A stretch of 64,000 bases of DNA from Theocolax elegans (taxonomy: Eukaryota; Arthropoda; Insecta; Hymenoptera; Cerocephalidae). The stretch lies in NCBI GenBank assembly GCA_026168455.1, contig CM047431.1, positions 9,756,943 through 9,820,942 on the forward strand. Direction: 5' to 3'. The notes below the pieces were generated by a model that was not told the DNA's origin, did no database searches, and saw nothing but the letters and a program-made list of their open reading frames with translations. A program made the translations under genes and the position numbers. Positions 57,047 to 64,000 of the stretch are shown in pieces (the stretch's first letter is position 1; every line of letters begins with the position of its first letter).

Positions 57047-57130
57047 TTAATAAGATTCATGTAATTAGAGACTGCAGAAAACATTTGTAAAGGAGCGTAC
57101 CTTGACCCATGATCAAAACTTTTTAAAATC

Positions 57131-57682
57131 ACGAAATAAAATGAATTTATCGTTCGGTGATATATATATGTGTAAATTATATAATATCGGTCATTCCGAA
57201 CTAAATGCTTTATTTTAGAATAAAGCAGGCCTATCGTACTCTTTGTCCACTAAGGTTGGTGGAATTTCCCAGAGCACGGCCTTTTAAAATAATTAAAGGC
57301 GTTTCGTCCTCGATCTCCAGTTTGGACTCCTCAGTAAGGAACTGGAGATCTTACCTTAGACGCCTGTCGCAAGATGAACCGCGACGCCAGCTAGATGTTC
57401 TGCGGGTATATATATAGAAAAGAGACGACGATCTCTCCAGCGAGTGTAGAGAGATAGTCGTCTCCATCTGGTGGTGGGAAAAACCACCAGCTGGAGTGCG
57501 ACGTATTAGACCAAGTCGCAAGTTATTTGAAATAAAATGAATTTATCGAACGGTATGTATATGTGTAAATTATATAATATCGGTCTCTCCGAACTAAATG
57601 CTTTATTTTAGAATAAAGCAGGCCTATCGTACTCTTTGTCCACTATGGTTGGTGGAATTTCCCAGAGCACGGCCTTTTAAAA
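57131..57682 (-). mobile_element. Small hammerhead-bearing repeat element (retrozyme-like)
   Basis: A ~155-bp direct repeat (57131-57287 and 57526-57682) flanks ~240 bp containing the hammerhead ribozyme and two strong hairpins: gagacgac/gtcgtctc with atctctc/gagagat (57422-57464), and ctggtggt/accaccag (57468-57490). No protein is encoded. A diverged copy at 53430-53655 shows it is dispersed. Repeats flanking a ribozyme-bearing noncoding body recall retrozymes and PLE terminal repeats. Confidence 0.6.
57297..57365 (-). ncRNA. Type III hammerhead ribozyme, canonical
   Basis: Read on the minus strand from 57365. Stem III AGGCG (57365-57361) pairs with CGCCT (57301-57297). The cleavage triplet GUC is at 57361-57359. 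Stem I TAAGG (57358-57354) pairs with CCTTA (57339-57335). The core CTGAGGA is at 57334-57328 (position 7 may be any base). Stem II GTCC (57327-57324) pairs with GGAC (57309-57306), then GAAA (57305-57302). Every conserved core base is present. Confidence 0.85.
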
Positions 57683-58218
57683 AATCCTCGAGAGGAATTT
57701 ATGTAAAATTTATGTAATTTGTAGAAACTCACATTATTTTAGAACAACATCGACTGCAATAGTACATTATGCACCAAGAACGCAACAAGTCACGCAGAAG
57801 CTCGCTACGCTCGGTGGCCAGAACTCAGACTCGCCGCGAATGATACATTGCGTCCGCGGTAGCATATATTATTTTTTGTCCGAAGGTTGTTAAATTAAAT
57901 TTTGTTCAAAGGTTATTAAAAAATTTAATTTTGATTTAAATTTTTAACTTCTTGGATATTGAGATCTTGGAATACTCTGTATATACGAAGCGAATGTTGT
58001 GATAGGTAGGAAGGATGGCAAAGCGAGAAAAAAGTTTGTACGAATAAACAGTGATATAATTTTTTTTTATTTTGAGTATAATAGAACAAGTATTTTTGAT
58101 GATTACCTGCAAGTCGATCAACGTTGTTAATATTCAAATCTTCACTGAAACCTACCCAATCTAAATTGATAGGAAATTCAACTTCCGTTTGTGCATTGGA
58201 TTCTGTGTTTGTAAAATT
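57683..58218. other. Intergenic between hammerhead element and recombinase gene
   Basis: No gene seen; a moderate-GC patch at 57760-57860. Confidence 0.4.
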
Positions 58219-59130
58219 TCAATTGGTGTTAGCTACAGCTGGTGCGATTACTTTTCTGCTGGTTGGCGGATGTGCTATTAAAGCTCCAAGAATAAGTCCA
58301 TTAAAAATCATTTCTCTATTGCTTATTGAATTTTGAATATAGCCTTGTGATATCGCATCTGACTGCCATCTTCCTACCTGCTTAACCATTCGCATAGTTG
58401 CACCAGACTCAGAAAGAATAGTTGCTCCCGTTCTGCGAAAGCAGTGACCGATATACCTAAATGGATTTTCCAAATTCAAGTAGGTAGCAATTTTATTCGG
58501 AATTTTGCCTATTGTTAGTCTGCCAATATCTTGTCTAGCGCATTTTCCCTTTTCATACCGAATAAAAAATCTGTCGCTAGAATAATCTTTTGGTCTCAAG
58601 GACATGTAACACTTAACTTTATCATAAAAAAGGCTTCCTATAATAAGATGGCCAGGCTTGTCTTTCTTATTTTCTGCGATTGTCACAAGAAGCTTAGTAT
58701 CAAGATCTTCTACGTCTGTTACTTTGATATTACCCGTTTCCTCACAGCGAAGTGCACCGCAAACTCCAAAACCAAGAATAACCTATAAACATTAAATGTA
58801 AATAAATGCAAAAAATATGTAAATAATTAAATGTATTAATAATTAATTGTAAATAGATTTTATAATTATAATTAAATGCAAATAAATTATATGTTAAAAC
58901 TTTAATGTAAAAAATATGTGAATAATTATTACCTTCATAGCCAAGTATATATGATCTGGCGCTTCTAACACGAAATTCATAATTTGGTCCCATTTTAGAA
59001 CATAAGCTTTCCTAGGTTTGTAACCTTTCGCTTTATTCTTTATTAAGCTTTTCAAATTCAAAAAAATGACTAAATGTATACACTGTCGTTTGTACTCAAC
59101 GTTTTTCGGAGCATGCTTTTTATACCCCAA
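58219..59130 (-). CDS. Tyrosine recombinase (Crypton-type), two exons
   Basis: Exon 2 (58782-58219) encodes the catalytic domain with Arg in GALRCEE, the HxxR box GHCFRRTGATIL, GRW in the H/W position and Tyr in SQGYIQNS. Exon 1 (59130-58933) ends APDHIYLAMK at donor AG|GTAATA (58932), and exon 2 starts VILGFG after acceptor TTATAG. The 150-bp intron keeps phase 0. The stretch NKAKGYKPRKAYVLK before the catalytic domain is typical of animal Crypton-derived recombinases. All catalytic residues are present. The N-terminal core-binding domain is missing or lies beyond the palindromic element at 59172. It could be a Crypton copy or a domesticated gene. The protein would cut and rejoin DNA through a 3'-phosphotyrosine. 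Confidence 0.8.
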
Positions 59131-59171
59131 AGAGTGGGTGGTTTTAATTTTTCTTTTAACGAATTAAAATA

Positions 59172-60315
59172 AGTATTGTGTTAACACCTTTTTTTATATG
59201 TAACTTATATTCCATAATAGTTTTCTGCAATTGAAAGTACTGAAATCAAAAACACCTTTCAAGAAGATGTCAAAACCCGCAAGTATAGTGTTATTCTAAT
59301 CAAACATTGAAAATTGTTATCTGATAAATAAATTCTTCAATTCAATCTGACATTGTTATCTAATAAATAAATAAAGTTAATTCTTACTCCCTTATTTTAT
59401 CTATTTCTTTGAATTTTAATTAAACGTTTTTTTAAATATTACGAAAATTTCATATAAAAAATTTCTGCAATTGAAAGAACTGGAATCAAACTGAAATCGA
59501 CAAGTATTTTGAAACGTATCATAAATTTATATTTTAAATAAACATTTTTATATATATTACTTAAACTTCGTAAAAAGTATCTGCAATTGAAAGCACTGAA
59601 ATCAAACTGTAATCGACAAGTATTTTGAATTATGCAAAAATTTCTACCAATCTGAATATAGATTTTTTTTTATGAAAAGTATCTTGCACTATTATTTTTC
59701 ATTTCTTGTCTTGCAGTAATAAATAAATAATATTCTAATGATATTAATTTGTTCAAAATTAATTTCTGCAATACTAATAAAATGGACATTTCTTTTTTAT
59801 TCTTTTAAATAATAAAATAATACTTACACCACTTGCAGTAATTTTTGCATGGTTCAAAATACTTGTCGATTACAGTTTGATTTCAGTGCTTTTAATTGCA
59901 GAAACTTTTTACGAAGTTTAAGTTATATATATATAAAAATGTTTATTTAAAATATAAATTTATTGTACGATTCAAAATACTTGTCGATTTCAATTTGATT
60001 TCAGTTCTTTCAATTGCACAAATTTTTTATATGAAATTTTCGTAATATTTAAAAAAATGTTTAATTAAAATTCAAAGAAATAGATAAAATAAGGGAGTTA
60101 GAATTAAAATTATTTATTCATTAGATAACAATGTCAGATTGAATTGCAGAATTTATTTATCAGATAAAAATTTTCAATGCTCGATTAGAATAACACTATA
60201 TTTGCGGGTTTTGACACCTTCTTGAAAGGTGTTTTTGATTTCAGTACTTTCAATTGCAGAAAACTATTATGGAATATAAGTTACATATAAAAAAGGTGTT
60301 AACACAATACTTGCG
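59172..60315. mobile_element. Palindromic element, ~1.1 kb
   Basis: Left arm (from 'gtattgtgttaacacctttt') and right arm (to its complement near 60310) are reverse complements over ~480 bp each. The centre is at ~59750. A 'caagaagatgtcaaaacccg' motif recurs inside and just beyond the right end (60313-60335). No coding capacity. Confidence 0.7.
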
Positions 60316-60600
60316 GGTTTTGACACCTTCTTGGAATTAAAACTTAAAAATGTCTTAGCAATGAATATCTTAATGTGTTAGCAATATACCCATAATTTTC
60401 CAGATTTTTCAATTGATTATTTAAAATTACAATTTTGCGTTGAAAGTTTATCACTTATTTACTAATAATTAGCGTCTAAAAATTGTTTACTCACTTATTA
60501 TTTAAAAAATTATTATTTCTTTAAAAATCAAAACGCTATGCCCTTGCTTTTGTTTTAAGCTACCTGTATGAATTTTTTAAGATTTTTAATTTAATATACT
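60316..60600. other. A/T-rich intergenic
   Basis: No gene seen. Confidence 0.3.
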
Positions 60601-62029
60601 GTCACGTCCAGACTTGCACCAATTACTATAAAAAAATATTACAAGAAGGCAAATGGTTAATAAACCATTCGCGTTCCTTTCGCTCTTGTTTGACTAGGAC
60701 TAGCCTTACGTCTCCGGGAGTAGCGAGCGAAGTTATTTTGAGAGTAGAGATGCAGGATATAATGAGAGATAAATAAAATAATATATGTTTTATTTCGTAT
60801 TAATCATGCATTATTTATTTAAATATAATATGCTGTTTTCCCTTAAATGAACAAGTGTGACTAAATTATTACAGCTTTTTAATGAGCAAAAACACATAAA
60901 ATTACACTATTTTATTGACAATTGCATAAATTTATTTAAGTCAAATAAAGATCTTAATTTTGATTAAATAAACAAGTGTGCGGCGAACACGTTAGCACAT
61001 TACAGAATAAAATATTCGCAAGGTTATTTTATTATAAACATTATTAATCAATAATTGAAATAGGAATCATTATAAATAAATGCAGATAAAATAAAAAAAC
61101 GGTTGTCGTTTAAAACATGAATTATAGTTAATAAATTGCAATTCAAACCGTGAATATTTCAAATCAAATGCAATGTAACGAATAATTATTATAAATAAAT
61201 TGTAATAAATAATAATAATTGTTTTAAAAGAAAACGGTTGGTTCAGCAATCGAAATAACATAAAATATCAGGTTGCCTTTACGAATAATACAAGCGTATA
61301 GATGGCCGAAAAGAATATACCTTAAGTACCCAAATATGGAGATATATATATGTATATATATATATGTGTGTGAAAGAAAGGACGGGAAGTCAGTGTGTGA
61401 GTGTGGACGCGGTTCGCGGGACACTCGCCGCGGCACAGGGCCGCTTTTCAACACCGCAGCCGACGTCGGTCCTCCGTTGCCCAGGAGGACAAAGGGACAC
61501 GGATCGGCTGGGCCATCCACGGGGCGCATCCCGGTAAATCTTGTTATATTACCGCGAGTTCCCCCCTTACCCCGAGTGTATGTGTGTGTACATCGGGAGT
61601 GTATTCGGGTACGCCGGAATCCGAATAGCGGAGATTGGGGTCAAGTCAACCGCAGGCGAGGATCTCGATCCGGTTGACTCCCGATACTTCCGCCCGCGCG
61701 AAAGATCATTGTCGCGGCACGAGGCCTGGATGGCCAATTGTTAATACATTGAATAAATGTTTTATTCTTTTTATTTTAATTGAGTGTGTTTATTTTATTC
61801 TCCCCGCTCCCGCCGACGTTTATTAATTTAAAACAATCGTGTCGAGGCAAGGAGGATCGCCCGAATCCTCCACACCGTTCGTCCCAGCGAACTCGTGTTC
61901 CTGGCGACAGCCCGCAGTTTGCGATAAATAATTAATTGTGTGCGCGGTATTGGGTAACGCGGCCCAACGGTTAATATTAATTATATAAATTAATTAATTT
62001 GATCGTGTATGCGAATACCACGTCACAAG
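60601..62029 (+). other. LTR-like GC-rich block
   Basis: 60601-60730 and 61370-62029 are GC-rich islands in A/T-rich sequence. Between them lie (TA)n/TATA-like sequence (61343-61366), a polyadenylation-like 'ttgaataaatg' (61750-61760) and 'ctggcgacag' (61910) resembling a primer-binding site. The outer 'tgtcacgtc' and 'cacgtcaca' could be LTR ends, but no target duplication is seen. No coding domain recognised; several overlapping frames are not credible genes. Confidence 0.25.
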
Positions 62030-62250
62030 GTATGTCTATAAATTATTTGATCAAATAAAAACAGTAGCTATTTGTAACCTTAAATTTCTTAAACCTTTTG
62101 TAAACGTATTTAACTAAATTTGTTTATTTAATAAAAATTGATTAATTGTACATATGTAATAATCTATACATAGTTAATTTCTAATTTCATTTTTTATACC
62201 TTCCAGTCAACGAAGATTCGATTAAATTATTGAAAAATATATAATTTTGT

Positions 62251-62967
62251 ATGGAACAAGCGTACGCTATGAAGCAGAAATCAAGTTCTATCAATTACAT
62301 TGATTCAAGGAGTCAGTCCCATGAAAAAGTAACTGCTATACACAAATCGTGTGAAACTTTAGAAAAGGTATACGTATTATTGATTATGATTAATTATTGT
62401 TATCTAAAATCTGAATAAACTCTACACAAAACATTGAATTTCAATGCTGCTTTGAAATAAGTAAATTAAAATTTGTCCTAACGTGTATGTTTTGCTAAAC
62501 TCAATTAATAATTTAAAATAATTTGTTATACTAGTCAGTTAAAACCATTAACATTTTTTATTTATAGGTTGAATTGCTTCAAGGTACTGGTGCATTTTTA
62601 TCGGAAAACAACTTCTTTTTACTTAAATCTATAAATAGAACGCAGTCAAAGGAGATGACTCGGTTTCTGCTAAAAAGTATACTTGGCGAAGAAAACTTGA
62701 TGAAAATGACGCTAAGTGGAAAGGGAAAAAATTACTAAAAAGTGCCAGTACCAAAAGATGTTTTAGTGACAATTGAAAGTAATAATTTATATAATGCTTT
62801 ATTTTGTATTTTACAAATTAATTAATTATGCAATTCCTATTCTAGGATACGTCCAATTAAAGAAAAGCAAGTCAGTAAAATTCTCGGCAGCAGATTACAG
62901 AACTTGTAGAACAACTTTTTGTAACACATTTGAGAAATTTCTGTATTATTGGATATGGAGAAATTAA
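62251..62967 (+). CDS. BEN-domain-like gene, three coding exons, in-frame stop
   Basis: Exon a starts at ATG 62251 (MEQAYAMKQKSSSINYIDS) and ends CETLEK at 62367 (AAG|GTATAC). Exon b is 62568-62778 (acceptor TTTATAG, donor AAA|GTAATA); exon c is 62846-62967 (acceptor TTCTAG). All joins keep frame. Exons b-c encode MTRFLLKSILGEENLMKM, LSGKGKNY, PVPKDVLVTIE then RYVQLKK and an ending TFEKFLYYW. The R.LL..l......l.LSGK......P......I pattern is that of BEN domains, which bind DNA or chromatin proteins. A TAA at 62736-62738 interrupts the domain. The gene may be a pseudogene, or the base may be an error or polymorphism. Confidence 0.55.
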
Positions 62968-64000
62968 TTTTGCACAAATGCATATCATTATAAATATTAT
63001 ATTGTTTATTTATTGCTGTAAAACATAACAGGGCTAAAAATTATAAAGTAAATTTTAGGTAGTATACTTTTCTGAAAAAAGCGTTATTATTCAACTGAAA
63101 TACTTTCCGATTCGATTTTGATTTGAGTATTTTCTAGTGCAATAACTTTTTTTAAAGTAAGATTAAAATTGCAAAAGTGTGATTGGAGTTACACAATACT
63201 TGCAAAGTTTTACACCTTTAAGGTTGTATTATGTGTTACATAATATTGCAGGTCACAATCAAATAATCAAATGAAATAAGATAAATAATGTAGGGCAAAA
63301 ATATTAATGTACACTGTAATTGAAAATTTAATGCTTTATTAGAAAGTGTATTTTACAATGTTCCCTAACAAATAGTCTCCAATGCGGAAAGGTAACGTTA
63401 TACATTAAATAATGAATAAACAAATTATTGACGTGAAAGTATAATAATAATTCAACATATACTTGATAAATATAAAACACTAATCTTCTATGAGATGTTA
63501 ATTACTTCCAGACTGACTTCAATCTTTTATTATTGCACTAACTTACTTAATGCATTTGATAGTTAAATAATTATAAGAAGATTCTGATCATCCAAAACCT
63601 ATACTTACCAAAATATGTACACCTTTGTAAAGATTTTTCATAAAAATAAAAATTATTAATGTGTTTAGAAATAGATTTTTTAAGTCGGAAATAACTAGCT
63701 TTTAGTTATTAAATACATTTTATATAGTAATAAATATATTGAATATAATTTAAAATTGTGATCACATATAGAAAATACTTGACTATTTATTATAATTTCA
63801 GCACTTCTATTGATGCTAATTAGTTATTTATTAGTAATTTAGATTTTTAATAAATAAACAAAAAAATAACAGTGTTATTTTCGTGTTTTAAAAATATACG
63901 GAGGATTGTTTTTTATTTCATAGTAAAAATTGTTTACTGCTATTAACAAATATAACATTGTATTATTTACTTAATGCAGTAACTGATAAATTTAAAAAGA
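62968..64000. other. A/T-rich intergenic
   Basis: No gene seen. 63090-63230 shares 'acaatacttgcaaagttttacacct'-like sequence with the palindromic element family at 59172-60315. Confidence 0.4.

Noticed and set aside
61224..61826. Several overlapping 60-134-codon frames in the GC-rich block
   Set aside because: Overlap in all frames, no conserved motif, start in (TA)n; more likely LTR-like or regulatory sequence.

Overview
This is eukaryotic nuclear DNA, AT-rich, with introns, microsatellites and densely nested transposable elements. The element mix (R1-type LINE gag, Penelope-like elements, Polinton, Helitrons, piggyBac with TTAA targets, Ty3/gypsy, a tRNA-derived SINE and many palindromic MITEs) points to an arthropod, most likely an insect. 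I cannot name the species. Few bases look like ordinary host genes.

Layout. 1-850: end of a LINE carrying only ORF1 before its 3' UTR and poly(A). 850-1260: degenerate MITE-like repeats. 1278-10157: a large decayed Helitron with a C48-type cysteine protease remnant, a ~38-residue repeat array, Rep (HUH) and Pif1-like helicase pieces, and a canonical CTAG 3' end. It is interrupted by two MITEs. 11460-19793: three families of kilobase-size palindromic MITEs, each set in (TA)n, one duplicated in tandem. 19826-24880: broken Penelope-like elements (RT, GIY-YIG endonuclease, hammerhead-bearing terminal repeats) and a SINE with 14-bp target duplications. 24885-28958: a piggyBac element with ~514-bp inverted repeats and TTAA duplications, inserted in a Penelope-like 3' end. 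Its transposase is broken only by a 545-bp MITE with a 9-bp target duplication. 29046-32056: two Helitron ends in tandem plus a ~59-bp minisatellite. 34300-35080: GC-rich repeats with (GA)n.

35528-42713 holds a Polinton/Maverick gene block, all on the minus strand: packaging ATPase, two conserved small proteins, integrase with chromodomain, minor capsid, pVI/pX-like basic protein, major capsid, two unrecognised ORFs and the adenain-like protease. The ATPase has two stops and the major capsid gene one frameshift. No family B DNA polymerase is in the window. These genes would have built a virus-like particle: capsid proteins, protease for maturation, ATPase for packaging, integrase for insertion.

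44900-64000: candidate host exons (44920-45068; a BEN-domain-like gene at 62251-62967 with an in-frame stop), a minus-strand Ty3/gypsy remnant split by a 4.6-kb foldback element, TTAA MITEs, a candidate spliced minus-strand transcript (54300-55170), a short repeated element with a full type III hammerhead ribozyme (57297-57365, minus), a two-exon tyrosine recombinase gene of Crypton type (58219-59130) and another long palindrome. The hammerhead element is the most interesting item, followed by the Polinton block and the protease-carrying Helitron.
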